Below are positions 7,548 through 15,102 of a DNA stretch of 64,000 nucleotides, one piece after another. The stretch comes from Celeribacter neptunius (GTDB lineage: Bacteria; Pseudomonadota; Alphaproteobacteria; Rhodobacterales; Rhodobacteraceae). A program made the translations under genes and the position numbers. Below the pieces are notes generated by a model that worked only from the letters and a program-made list of their open reading frames with translations, made no database searches and was not told where the DNA came from. Every line of letters begins with the position of its first letter. The first letter of the stretch is position 1. The stretch covers positions 124,001 through 188,000 of the forward strand of contig NZ_FORH01000004.1 of the NCBI RefSeq assembly GCF_900113955.1, in the 5' to 3' direction.

Positions 7548-9737
7548 ATGAACCTTAAAACTCTGAAACTTCAAACCTGTGCGCCCTTGGCCATTTGTAC
7601 TCTGATCGGTACGTCGGCATTCGCCGGATCGTTCGACACGGTGCCGGTGATCGATGTCACCGGGGACGGCTATGTTTTTGCCGATCCTGCGGAGGGCATT
7701 CTCGAACCCGGCATTCAATCTTTCACGGAGGAGCCGGGCGCGGAATATTCCAACACAGGGAATTCAAATGGTATCTTGAACTGCCTCATGGCCTATAATC
7801 CGGACCTTGAAGGCTGCGATGCCCCGCGAGGCTCCGGCAAAAGGATCAAAACCCGCCTGACTGGCTCTGACGGTATGGATATTCGCCTGAGTACGCAAAG
7901 CACGGGCGACGTGACCGAATATTACGTGTTCGGCAAGACGTCCAACCTCGCCGGCGCCCGCATGCTGGGCTTTCAATTTGAACTCGGCACCGGCTCAGGC
8001 AGCGACTTTGTCGCTTTCGATACGACGGACCCGACTTATGCCGCCTTGTTTGATGTTGAATTCACCGACGGCAAATTCAATCTACCGGACGGCTTGTTCG
8101 GCAATGGCGGAAACGAGAGCGACACCGGTTTCTTCGACGACACGTCGGCGGTCATGAGTACGGATCAGTTGACGGCCGCGCTGATCGAGCTTGGCGCAAT
8201 TTCCAGCAGCAGTACATATACGGACCTTTTCGGCGACGGGTTCTTGGACGATACGCAAGTCCCTGACGGGTTCTTTTTCGATATGTCGAGCTACGATGAG
8301 ACCGCGGACGAGCCAGCACTCATCGCTTGGTACAATGTCAGTGCCGGTGCGTGGGTCTACGGCAATGTGGATGCAGATGCGATCACTGCACTGGAAACCG
8401 AGCTGGGTATGTCTGTCGGCTACTCTGCCGAAAGTGAACTGTCCGACGAAGTCGTGGCGGCGATGCAAGCCAACGGCCTAATCAGCGTCGATATCATCGA
8501 AGATCTGCGCAACATGAACCTGAACTTCATGATCGAGCTTGGCGATGTTGACGGCAATGAGGTCACTCTACGACTCGTTCCGGTCTTCTCCGATATCGTC
8601 AATGAGACCTACACAGAATATCAGTTCAAGGTTGCGGGTATGCTCGATGGCGCGGCTGAGATCCCTTACCTCGATCTCGGTAACGCTGCGCTGTATCAGG
8701 CTGCGGTCAGCGAAATCCTTGCACTCGATGAAGCGGATCAATTGGCCGCACTGGAAAGTGTCGGCTTTAGCTTCCTCGGCAGCTTTAACTCGCTCTCCTA
8801 CGAATTGGGCCGCGCAATGACGGCAGCCATGCCGGAGGGTGGGGTTAATCGCAGTTCCTCTGGGGCAACACTTTCGACAAAAGGCATGCCGAACGGCTGG
8901 TCGCTCGGAGAGAATGTCTCTGGCTTCGTGACGGCACGGGGGGGAGCAGCCAGTTATGACCGTACGACCAATGGGACCGGCTATGACGTCGACACTTATG
9001 CCTTTGCTGCGGGGGCCGAATGGCAGCTCGATCCGACCTTGAGCTTCGGCGTCATGGTCGGCGGCGGTACGGGCAAGGCTGACGCGCAGTCCGGACTTGG
9101 CTCGGTTGACGCAGACGCCCTGTCGATTGCAGTTTTCGGACGCAAAGCCTTTGGCGAAGGCGGGAGCATCAGCGCCGTCCTTGGCTATCAGGACCTGTCT
9201 TTCGATAGCACGCGCAACGTATTGGACGAAACAGCCGTTGGCGAGACGGACGGTTCTCAGATTTTCGCCGCACTGAAAGCGAAATACCTGTTCCAGAATG
9301 GTGCTTTCACTTATGGACCGCGGGCCTCGGTTGAATATTTCAAGCAGAAGGTTGACGGTTTTGAGGAAACTGGCGCCGGAGCGTGGAACCTTGCCATTGG
9401 CGATCAGGATGGCGATGTGGTCATCGCTTCTGTCGGCATCATGGGCGAATATGCCCTACCGCAGTCCACGCAAGAGACCCTGTTGACTGGTGCGCTCTCG
9501 CTGACCAGTACGTCTGGTGACGATCAGTTGATTGAGACAGGTTTCGTTGGTCTGCCCTCGACCACTGTGCCCGTCGATGGGTTCGATGATCAGTGGATTG
9601 ATTTGGAACTTGGCTTCTCCAGCGTGCTTAGCGCAACTTCCAGTGCGCAAACCACATTGCGTGGCGGATATCATGGTTCCTTTGGTGACGATTATGAGAG
9701 CCACGCACTTCAGCTTTCCGTGAATTTCCAATTCTGA
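7548..9737 (+). CDS. Autotransporter-type outer-membrane protein
   Basis: The 729-aa protein starts at MNLKTLKLQTCAPL after GGGGGATCAA; an in-frame ATG at 7521 is less well supported. It has a signal peptide ending near TSAFAG. A long acidic, Ser/Thr/Gly-rich passenger follows (about 27-440) with a segment (YYVFGKTSNLAGARMLGF) that recalls choice-of-anchor-F proteins; this assignment is tentative. From about residue 455 the pattern becomes alternating aromatic/hydrophobic strands typical of an autotransporter beta-barrel, ending in LQLSVNFQF with the terminal Phe expected for BAM recognition. It is the only rightward gene in the element and has its own upstream repeats and strong terminator, so it behaves as a separately controlled cargo gene. 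Passenger function is unknown. Confidence 0.75.
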   Translation: MNLKTLKLQTCAPLAICTLIGTSAFAGSFDTVPVIDVTGDGYVFADPAEGILEPGIQSFTEEPGAEYSNTGNSNGILNCLMAYNPDLEGCDAPRGSGKRIKTRLTGSDGMDIRLSTQSTGDVTEYYVFGKTSNLAGARMLGFQFELGTGSGSDFVAFDTTDPTYAALFDVEFTDGKFNLPDGLFGNGGNESDTGFFDDTSAVMSTDQLTAALIELGAISSSSTYTDLFGDGFLDDTQVPDGFFFDMSSYDETADEPALIAWYNVSAGAWVYGNVDADAITALETELGMSVGYSAESELSDEVVAAMQANGLISVDIIEDLRNMNLNFMIELGDVDGNEVTLRLVPVFSDIVNETYTEYQFKVAGMLDGAAEIPYLDLGNAALYQAAVSEILALDEADQLAALESVGFSFLGSFNSLSYELGRAMTAAMPEGGVNRSSSGATLSTKGMPNGWSLGENVSGFVTARGGAASYDRTTNGTGYDVDTYAFAAGAEWQLDPTLSFGVMVGGGTGKADAQSGLGSVDADALSIAVFGRKAFGEGGSISAVLGYQDLSFDSTRNVLDETAVGETDGSQIFAALKAKYLFQNGAFTYGPRASVEYFKQKVDGFEETGAGAWNLAIGDQDGDVVIASVGIMGEYALPQSTQETLLTGALSLTSTSGDDQLIETGFVGLPSTTVPVDGFDDQWIDLELGFSSVLSATSSAQTTLRGGYHGSFGDDYESHALQLSVNFQF

Positions 9738-9762
9738 TTGAGTTCATCAGAGAGAGAACAGG

Positions 9763-9795
9763 AGACAGCGCATAAAATATGCGCTGTCTTTTTTC
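9763..9795 (+). terminator. Strong terminator after the autotransporter gene
   Basis: AGACAGCGCATA pairs perfectly (12 bp) with TATGCGCTGTCT around a 3-nt loop, followed by a long T run. Confidence 0.93.
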
Positions 9796-9880
9796 TTTCT
9801 GCACGTCAACCATTGACGATCTCTCGCGTTTCTAAAGACTATCAAACATCTATTGCATTGAAAAATGCTACCCACCCACA

Positions 9881-11032
9881 TCACCCGACAAACCGATACC
9901 GTTCCTTGGCCTTGCTGAGCTTGTTCGCGGCGCGCTCGGGGTCGGCTTGGATTTCCGTCCGTAGCCGCTCGCCCATATCCTGCATGTAGCCCTGTAGATC
10001 GTCGCTCTCGACGCCCTCAAGGGCCGCTAGGGTGGTGCAATTGCCCAAGGCGAGGGCGAGGATCATTTTGATTTGATCGGCCTTGTGCACCTCCTTCACG
10101 GCGCTGGCGCCCACATGGCTGCGCAACTCGGTCAGGTCTTCGTCGGCGTCCACCTTGGCTATGTCCCAAATCTCATGGTTCGGCCAGCGGGCGCGGTTCG
10201 TGTCTGTCGGGTCGGGTTCGCAGTAGCGGATTTTCTCAAAGGCTTCCGCGATCACGTCGCCGAATTTGGCGTCGAAATCCTCCCATGTGGTGATGCCCCA
10301 GCGGTCTTTCATGATCCGCTTGCCCGCCCGCACCTCCACGCGCCAGATCCGGCTCTCAGAACGGTCTTTCGGGTCCAGAGGCGGCAGGCCCTCGGCTTTA
10401 CGGGTCTCGTTCCAGATGTCCCACCAGATCGGCTTGCGCTTGTCGGTGACTTCCAGCCGCTTGTCGTAGATGGTGACCTGTCGCCCCGGCATTTTGCCAA
10501 CGGTGACGGAGGTGAACCGCCCGGATTTGCCATTGCTCAGCGTGTGGTCCTCCGGGGTCAGGTGATCGGCGCGGTTCGAGTGGCTATGGATCACAAAATT
10601 CTCCGGCGTCAGCTCAAAATCCGGGGCCAGAATATCGACGCAAAAGTCGGTGCGCCCGATGCTGACCTGACGCGGGCCATAGCGCACGCCCAGCCGTTCC
10701 AGCGTGTTCGCGATGTGGGTCCGGACATAGCCCAGCCCTCGGGTGGCGAGCATGAGCGAGCCGACAACAATGCGGATGCCCCAAGGATCGCGGGCATTGG
10801 GCTTCTTGAAGAACCATGTGACCGGCAGAGGCCCGCTTTGCAGGATAAAGCGATAGCCCTGCACGCCATGGGGCAGCAGGTCAAATTCCGCCCCGCCATA
10901 GCTCACAGCGCGGCTCTCTCGGGCGTCCTCGGCCTCTTCGCGGATCGGGTCGAGATATTCGAACAGCTCGGGCGGAATATTGGCCTCAATCGACAGTTCC
11001 AGACGGTCAAAGCCACGGTGAAGGATGTTCAT
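9881..11032 (-). CDS. Putative rolling-circle replication initiator (Rep_trans/RstA-like)
   Basis: The 383-aa protein has the sequence landmarks of the replication initiation factor family (Rep_trans), which covers pT181-type plasmid Reps and filamentous-phage RstA-type proteins. An acidic metal-site-like segment GRTDFCVDI lies at 126-134. TIYDKRLE at 187-194 follows a VTVGK strand and supplies the candidate nicking Tyr189. WRVEVRAGK follows at 230-238. Such enzymes nick a double-strand origin and stay covalently attached through tyrosine. A perfect hairpin lies 37 nt upstream of the start. It reads with the 73-aa gene, the AlpA-like gene and the 238-aa gene in one leftward block. Assignment rests on motif reading alone. 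Confidence 0.65.
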   Translation of the reverse strand: MNILHRGFDRLELSIEANIPPELFEYLDPIREEAEDARESRAVSYGGAEFDLLPHGVQGYRFILQSGPLPVTWFFKKPNARDPWGIRIVVGSLMLATRGLGYVRTHIANTLERLGVRYGPRQVSIGRTDFCVDILAPDFELTPENFVIHSHSNRADHLTPEDHTLSNGKSGRFTSVTVGKMPGRQVTIYDKRLEVTDKRKPIWWDIWNETRKAEGLPPLDPKDRSESRIWRVEVRAGKRIMKDRWGITTWEDFDAKFGDVIAEAFEKIRYCEPDPTDTNRARWPNHEIWDIAKVDADEDLTELRSHVGASAVKEVHKADQIKMILALALGNCTTLAALEGVESDDLQGYMQDMGERLRTEIQADPERAANKLSKAKERYRFVG

Positions 11033-11068
11033 TGTTTTACTCTTTCTCTTTGGCGGACGGTATTTCCA

Positions 11069-11095
11069 GAGGGGGGTGCTACAATCACCCCCCTC
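11069..11095. repeat. Perfect 10-bp hairpin upstream of rep; candidate double-strand origin
   Basis: GAGGGGGGTG (11069-11078) and CACCCCCCTC (11086-11095) flank the 7-nt loop CTACAAT. There is no T-run after it on the minus strand, so it is not an ordinary terminator. Rolling-circle origins typically expose the nick site in such a loop next to the rep gene. Alternatives are an attenuator or an operator for rep. Confidence 0.5.
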
Positions 11096-11141
11096 ATTCG
11101 GCGGATGCCGCGCGTAATTTCTAAAGTTGTTTTGGAAGTGC

Positions 11142-11157
11142 GGGCGCTTGCGCGCCC
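11142..11157. repeat. Inverted repeat between rep and the 73-aa gene
   Basis: GGGCGC and GCGCCC flank a 4-nt loop in the 189-nt gap between rep and the next gene. It may add secondary structure to the leader of rep or to a replication origin. Confidence 0.35.
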
Positions 11158-11195
11158 TTTAACGGTGCCTCCGGCGGGGCAGCGATTGTTTTGGG

Positions 11196-11214
11196 GCCGG
11201 GCTGAACGCCCGGC
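11196..11214 (-). terminator. Hairpin just after the 73-aa gene
   Basis: GCCGGGC and GCCCGGC flank a 5-nt loop, 7 nt beyond the stop of the leftward 73-aa gene. The downstream tract is A-rich rather than T-rich on the transcript strand, so termination would be weak. Confidence 0.4.
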
Positions 11215-11221
11215 GCTCCAA

Positions 11222-11443
11222 TTAGCTGTTGGCCGCAAGCTGCTTTGCGATCCAGCTTTCGGCCCGTTCCGCGCATTTGGAGAGGTTCAGCAGGTCATTG
11301 TGACCGAAGCTCGCGGTGTTGCGCCAATCGCCCTCTTGCGTCTTGTAGGCGCGCGTCAGATCGACGGAATAGAACCCGTCATTGTTCCAGATGGTGGCGG
11401 TGATCAGGCCGATTTTGAACCTGTAAGCGGGTTGATTGGACAT
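11222..11443 (-). CDS. Small conserved element protein, possibly DNA-binding
   Basis: The 73-aa protein starts at MSNQPAYRFKIG after AGAAAGGAAATCACC. It has a short beta-rich body (ITATIWNNDGFYSVDLTRAYK) and a C-terminal helix ending AESWIAKQL. It resembles small proteins that accompany replication genes on mobile elements. A single-strand DNA-binding role is a guess based on the beta-rich, aromatic-containing sheet and its place between an AlpA-like regulator and rep. I do not recognise a named family. Confidence 0.6.
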   Translation of the reverse strand: MSNQPAYRFKIGLITATIWNNDGFYSVDLTRAYKTQEGDWRNTASFGHNDLLNLSKCAERAESWIAKQLAANS

Positions 11444-11594
11444 GGTGATTTCCTTTCTGTGCCAAGTCATTTCAGGGGCGGCAACGGGTATAGAAAGGGC
11501 GCGAGGTGACGGTGTCGCCCCGCGCCCCTAGAGCCATCCGGCCCCAAAATCCCGCTCGTTGCTGCCAACTCCGAACGGGCAAAACTCTCGTGAT

Positions 11595-11819
11595 TTAGGA
11601 AGGTGCGCTGGTCGTGTTGGCGACGCGCTTGGCGCTGATCCAGTCTTGCAGGTCGCGGCGCGTGTAGCGCACGGAGCGGCCCGAGACCTTGATGAACAAA
11701 GGCCCGCCCCCGCGCACACGCCAGTTCTGCAAGGCGCGCACGGAATAGCACAGGTAGCTGGCCGCGTCCTTCTCGTCGATCAGGCGGTCGTAGTAGTCAG
11801 GATCAAGTTGTGTTTGCAT
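11595..11819 (-). CDS. AlpA-like helix-turn-helix regulator/excisionase
   Basis: The 74-aa protein has the MerR-like winged HTH of AlpA/Xis proteins: DEKDAASYLCYSVRALQNWR, a GGGPLFIKVSGRSVRY wing, then RRDLQDWISAKRV. Family members act as recombination directionality factors or activate integrase expression. GAGGGCAAC precedes the ATG. It sits in the leftward block between the 238-aa gene and the 73-aa gene, as expected of the element's switch protein. Confidence 0.85.
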   Translation of the reverse strand: MQTQLDPDYYDRLIDEKDAASYLCYSVRALQNWRVRGGGPLFIKVSGRSVRYTRRDLQDWISAKRVANTTSAPS

Positions 11820-11923
11820 GTTGCCCTCGCTGCATGTCGTTGCGTTGAGAACAATATGAGGCGTATTGCGAATCGCTTCTAATGGCGGAAATGGACGCGT
11901 TTTGCGCCATTAACGCCATCGCC

Positions 11924-12640
11924 TTATTTTCTTAGGTTAAACGCGCGTCTGGCCGTGTCCCCGAGCACATGGCTGGTCGGGTTTTCCTGCCCGTACATCG
12001 ACCAGAAAACGAGGTGCAGGAGATCGAAGAACGGGCCGTGATAGACTTGAGCGTCATCAATCCCGTTCCAATCGTCGAAGCGATAGCCCGTCATCGGCTC
12101 CTGCCCGGTGTATTTTTTGAAAACGTATCCGAGTTCCTTGATCGTGTCGGAAAGGGTCTCGTTCTGTTTGGGTTTGCCTTTGGGCTTGTCGTGAACGCGC
12201 CTCGCCTCGTCGAGAATATCCGAGAAGGTCGCGAGACGATCTATCAGGAGATGAATGTGGTAGCCGCCGAAGCTCAGGCCTTCGTAGTCTTCCGGTAGGG
12301 TCGCTTCGAAATCTTCCGGCTCGACGCCGGTGCTGGCGGCGTCAATTTCCCAAACGATATGGTCGTGCATCTCGTCCAGTTGGTCTTGCAGGCTGGCAAT
12401 CGTCTTTTCGAGCTTGCGATAGATCGGCGTCCGCGTCTTGGCGTCGAGTGACACCTTTTGATCCGGGCCGGGGGAATAGAAGCTCATGGCCTCGGCAAGG
12501 TCGGCCTCGAAGGTGGCGGGGCAGTCTCCCTCAACACCGAGTGTCCGCCATGCTTTCGCAAGGTCCAGACGCGCGAAGGCTGCGGCCCGCTCCGCGATAC
12601 GTCTGCGTCCGGCGTCTGAGAGGTGAATGTCGTCGTCCAT
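11924..12640 (-). CDS. Hypothetical element protein with coiled coil
   Basis: The 238-aa reading starts at MDDDIHLSDAGRRRIAERA; a longer frame to 12685 runs into the upstream repeat region and is less likely. About residues 70-95 (YRKLEKTIASLQDQLDEM) form a helical, coiled-coil-like stretch. The remainder is acidic and helix-rich with no signal peptide or membrane segment. I recognise no family. It is the first gene of the leftward block and lies directly downstream of a cluster of CGATACGT repeats, so it could encode the regulator or replication accessory that uses them. Confidence 0.65.
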   Translation of the reverse strand: MDDDIHLSDAGRRRIAERAAAFARLDLAKAWRTLGVEGDCPATFEADLAEAMSFYSPGPDQKVSLDAKTRTPIYRKLEKTIASLQDQLDEMHDHIVWEIDAASTGVEPEDFEATLPEDYEGLSFGGYHIHLLIDRLATFSDILDEARRVHDKPKGKPKQNETLSDTIKELGYVFKKYTGQEPMTGYRFDDWNGIDDAQVYHGPFFDLLHLVFWSMYGQENPTSHVLGDTARRAFNLRK

Positions 12641-12661
12641 TGGTTTTTCTCTGGCTGCTCT

Positions 12662-12760
12662 CGATACGTTCGCTACGTAATGCAACCGGCGGCAGAATAC
12701 CCGCCCGTATCGTAGCGATACGTTACGTTAGGCATGAGCCGGGCGAAACGCCCGATACGT
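12662..12760. repeat. Cluster of CGATACGT repeats between integrase and the leftward operon
   Basis: CGATACGT occurs in direct orientation at 12662, 12716 and 12753. A reversed CGTATCG at 12706-12712 makes a 7-bp dyad with the second copy (CGTATCG-TAG-CGATACG). The cluster occupies the 123-nt gap holding the promoter of the leftward 238-aa gene. It could be operator DNA or an iteron-like origin. Confidence 0.6.
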
Positions 12761-12763
12761 AGC

Positions 12764-13954
12764 CTATCGAACCACACGCAACGCGGGGCCGTCCTGCCTG
12801 TCCCTGCTACGTACCGCACGAGCAAGACGCGCGGCGACAGACCCGGCAGCTTTTTGAACCGCGTCATCGGCGAGGTGCGCATAACGCAAAGTTGTGGTCA
12901 GGTTTTTGTGGCCCAAAATCTCCTTCAGCGTGAACGGGTCGATCCCGTCTTTCATCGCGACGGACGCATAGGTGTGACGCAGATCGTGGATACGCACGTC
13001 ATTCAAACCGGCCCGTTCCCGAATGCGCCGCCACGGCTTTTGCAGGTTCACCAAGGGCTGCCCCTCAACATCGCCCAAGATCACGTAGGGATTGCCCTCT
13101 TCTCGCGGCAGTTCCATCAGAATCTCGTAGGCCTCACGGGGGAGGGGGATGCGCCGCCGCCCGGTCTTGCTGTCCGGCAATTCCAAATGGTGGCTCGTCA
13201 CATAGTCCCATCGCAGCGTCAGAATCTCGTTGAGGCGACATCCGGTGTAAATCAACAGGAGGATTGCCGAGACTACGTAGACGCTCTCTGAGCCTTCTTC
13301 CAGCGACTCTGCAAGGACTTCACCAAGACGGATTTGCTCATCGTCGGAGAGATAGCGTTTCTTTTCTTCCTCGCGGAATTTCTTGATCCGTCGCGCGGGG
13401 TTCGATCCGGCCTGACGCAAGCCCCAGTCTTCGGCCAGATTGAAGAGTTTGGACAACATGCTGGCGGCGCGATTGGCCTGATAAGGCGTGTCCCGCAATT
13501 CGTGGTGAAACGCGACCACGTCGGCGCGACTTACTTCGGCGATTGCGATAGGGCCGAGTTTGGGCCGAATGAAACGCCGGATAATGCTGTGATAGTCGCG
13601 GGCAGTCGTCGGCTTGCAATGCTGATCCACATATTCTTCCAGAAAGCGATCACACAGCCCCGCAATCGTCGGAGCATGACGTTTAGCACGTCGCTGGGCC
13701 GAAGGGTCTTCCCCGCGTGCAACAGAGGCTAGAAGCTGCTTGGCCTCATTGCGCGCTTCCTCGGTCGTCAAAACACCATGCTGACCGATGGTGACGCGCC
13801 GTGTGCGGTGACCGGCACGATATTGCACGAGGTAGGTCTTCTTGCCGGAGGGATAGACCCGAATGCCAAAACCGCGCATGTCACGATCCCAGACAAAATA
13901 GTCCGCTGTTTCGACCTCGAGCCCTTCCACGGACCGTTTCGTCAGTTTGAACAT
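12764..13954 (-). CDS. int: P4-type tyrosine integrase
   Basis: The 396-aa protein has an N-terminal DUF4102-type arm-binding domain (MRGFGIRVYPSGKKTYLVQY), a SAM-like core-binding domain (about 95-185) and a catalytic domain. The full active-site set is visible: Arg240 (TGCRLNEI), Lys263 (SKTGRRR), His323/Arg326 (HDLRHTYAS), His349 (LGHKN) and Tyr358 (RYAHL). It is expected to recombine the tRNA-Lys 3' end. It lies at the attR end and reads inward; GGAAGC arm-like repeats overlap its upstream region, which would allow self-regulation. The ribosome site is weak (CAGGGAG ten bases off). Confidence 0.96.
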   Translation of the reverse strand: MFKLTKRSVEGLEVETADYFVWDRDMRGFGIRVYPSGKKTYLVQYRAGHRTRRVTIGQHGVLTTEEARNEAKQLLASVARGEDPSAQRRAKRHAPTIAGLCDRFLEEYVDQHCKPTTARDYHSIIRRFIRPKLGPIAIAEVSRADVVAFHHELRDTPYQANRAASMLSKLFNLAEDWGLRQAGSNPARRIKKFREEEKKRYLSDDEQIRLGEVLAESLEEGSESVYVVSAILLLIYTGCRLNEILTLRWDYVTSHHLELPDSKTGRRRIPLPREAYEILMELPREEGNPYVILGDVEGQPLVNLQKPWRRIRERAGLNDVRIHDLRHTYASVAMKDGIDPFTLKEILGHKNLTTTLRYAHLADDAVQKAAGSVAARLARAVRSRDRQDGPALRVVR

Positions 13955-13970
13955 TTCCAGAACACTCCCT

Positions 13971-14004
13971 GCTTCCGTTTTGCTTCCGGAAGCTATACGG
14001 AAGC
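13971..14004. repeat. Right arm-type repeat site, overlapping the int upstream region
   Basis: The arrangement is GCTTCC-N5-GCTTCC-GGAAGC-N5-GGAAGC, a symmetric set of four hexamers at 11-bp spacing. Its right half repeats the left-end site at 7061-7081. It begins 17 nt upstream of the int start. Confidence 0.6.
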
Positions 14005-14135
14005 AAATTGCGGTGAATTATGGCGTAACTGATGAAACGCCGGAGCGGTCGAGTTCAAGATAAATAATTGTTTATAATGCATTTTTGGAAATGCAGCGCA
14101 AACTGGCGAAATGCGTGAAAATCGCTCTGGCCGTT

Positions 14136-14182
14136 CTTTTAATCAGTGGGTCGCAGGTTCGAATCCTGCACGGCTCACCACT
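14136..14182. repeat. attR: 47-bp copy of the tRNA-Lys 3' end
   Basis: Identical to 6950-6996, including the T-arm and CCA. The 5' half of the tRNA is absent, so this is the displaced original chromosomal end and not a functional tRNA. Confidence 0.93.
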
Positions 14183-14344
14183 CTTTCCTCAAAACGCTGA
14201 AATCCACCGCCGCGCAATCGCGAAGGCGGGTCACCCGTCGGTCTGGTGCGGCCTGACAATCAGAATTCCTTAGTGATTTCGATGGGTTTCGAGATTGCGC
14301 ACCGAATGCGCATCGGCTCGCGACATGTTAGCGAGCATAGATAA

Positions 14345-14364
14345 ATCTGAGATATATCTTAGAT
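14345..14364. promoter_or_regulatory. 20-bp near-palindrome upstream of petABC
   Basis: ATCTGAGATATATCTTAGAT is palindromic except for one mismatched pair. It is the main feature in the 345-nt gene-free stretch 14183-14527 between attR and petA. A regulator site for petABC or a remnant of the integration region are both possible. Confidence 0.35.
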
Positions 14365-14527
14365 GTCCCTGAGAGGCCACACCGCGACAGATCGCGCGTC
14401 TTCACAATCGATTGAATGCTAGACGCAAGGGCAATGGCTCGCTAAAAGCGCCTGCGAAGGGCTGCGGGAAACTGCGGCCTCTCAAGCATTGGCCGGGGAG
14501 ACCGGCTTGAGAAAATGGAGAATTGCC

Positions 14528-15091
14528 GTGTCCCACGTAGACGAACACGAAGGCACCCGCCGCGATTTCCTGTACTACGCCACGGGTGGCGCAGGTGCAG
14601 TAGCCGCAGGTGCCGCAGTCTGGCCGCTGGTCAACCAGATGAACCCCTCCGCCGACGTTCAGGCGCTCAGCTCGATCCGGGTTGATATCAGTGGTGTCGA
14701 GACCGGCACGCAGCTGACCGTCAAATGGCGCGGCAAGCCGGTGTTCATCCGCCGCCGTACACAAGAAGAGATCGACATGGGCCGCGCGGTTCCGCTCGCC
14801 GATCTGGTCGACCAGAATGCAGAGAACGCGAACATCGCCGCCGATGCGGACGCCTCCGATCAGAACCGCACCCTGGACGAAGCCGGCGAATGGCTGGTGA
14901 TGATGGGGGTTTGCACCCACCTCGGCTGTGTGCCGCTGGGCGATGGCGCCGGTGACTTCGGCGGCTGGTTCTGCCCTTGCCACGGGTCGCATTACGACAC
15001 CGCAGGCCGCATCCGCAAAGGACCGGCCCCGCGCAACCTCGATATCCCGGTCGCCGCCTTTGACGGCGACACCGAGATTGTTCTGGGCTGA
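14528..15091 (+). CDS. petA: Ubiquinol-cytochrome c reductase iron-sulfur (Rieske) subunit
   Basis: The 187-aa protein delivers electrons from ubiquinol to cytochrome c1 in the bc1 complex. Cluster-binding boxes CTHLGC and CPCHGSH are present. The N-terminus has a twin-arginine-type TRRDFLYYA before a hydrophobic anchor, as in Rhodobacter PetA. The GTG start at 14528 ([14 protein letters not shown]) is chosen by comparison with Rhodobacter and by GGAGAATT before it; an in-frame ATG at 14489 would add 13 untypical residues. First gene of petABC, 11 nt before petB. Confidence 0.97.
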   Translation: MSHVDEHEGTRRDFLYYATGGAGAVAAGAAVWPLVNQMNPSADVQALSSIRVDISGVETGTQLTVKWRGKPVFIRRRTQEEIDMGRAVPLADLVDQNAENANIAADADASDQNRTLDEAGEWLVMMGVCTHLGCVPLGDGAGDFGGWFCPCHGSHYDTAGRIRKGPAPRNLDIPVAAFDGDTEIVLG

Positions 15092-15102
15092 GGGAGGAAC
15101 TT

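Larger units (their letters stand above)
6950..14182. mobile_element. 7.2-kb integrative element at tRNA-Lys
   Basis: The segment is bounded by a 47-bp perfect direct repeat of the tRNA-Lys 3' end (6950-6996 and 14136-14182). It contains a P4-type tyrosine integrase at the right end. Leftward from it lie a hypothetical gene, an AlpA-like regulator, a 73-aa protein and a Rep_trans/RstA-like replication protein. An autotransporter-like gene reads rightward from the left end. Short GGAAGC repeat sites lie just inside both ends. No Zot, capsid, terminase or mobilization relaxase is seen, so it is neither a complete filamentous phage nor a conjugative element. Excision and rolling-circle replication are inferred from the gene set. 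Confidence 0.88.

Noticed and set aside
14136-14182. Second tRNA-Lys gene
   Set aside because: Only the 3' part is present; the D-arm, 5' acceptor strand and half the anticodon arm are missing, so it is the attR copy.
6950-14182. Complete filamentous prophage
   Set aside because: The Rep protein is RstA-like, but no Zot/pI assembly ATPase, small coat protein or adsorption protein was seen.
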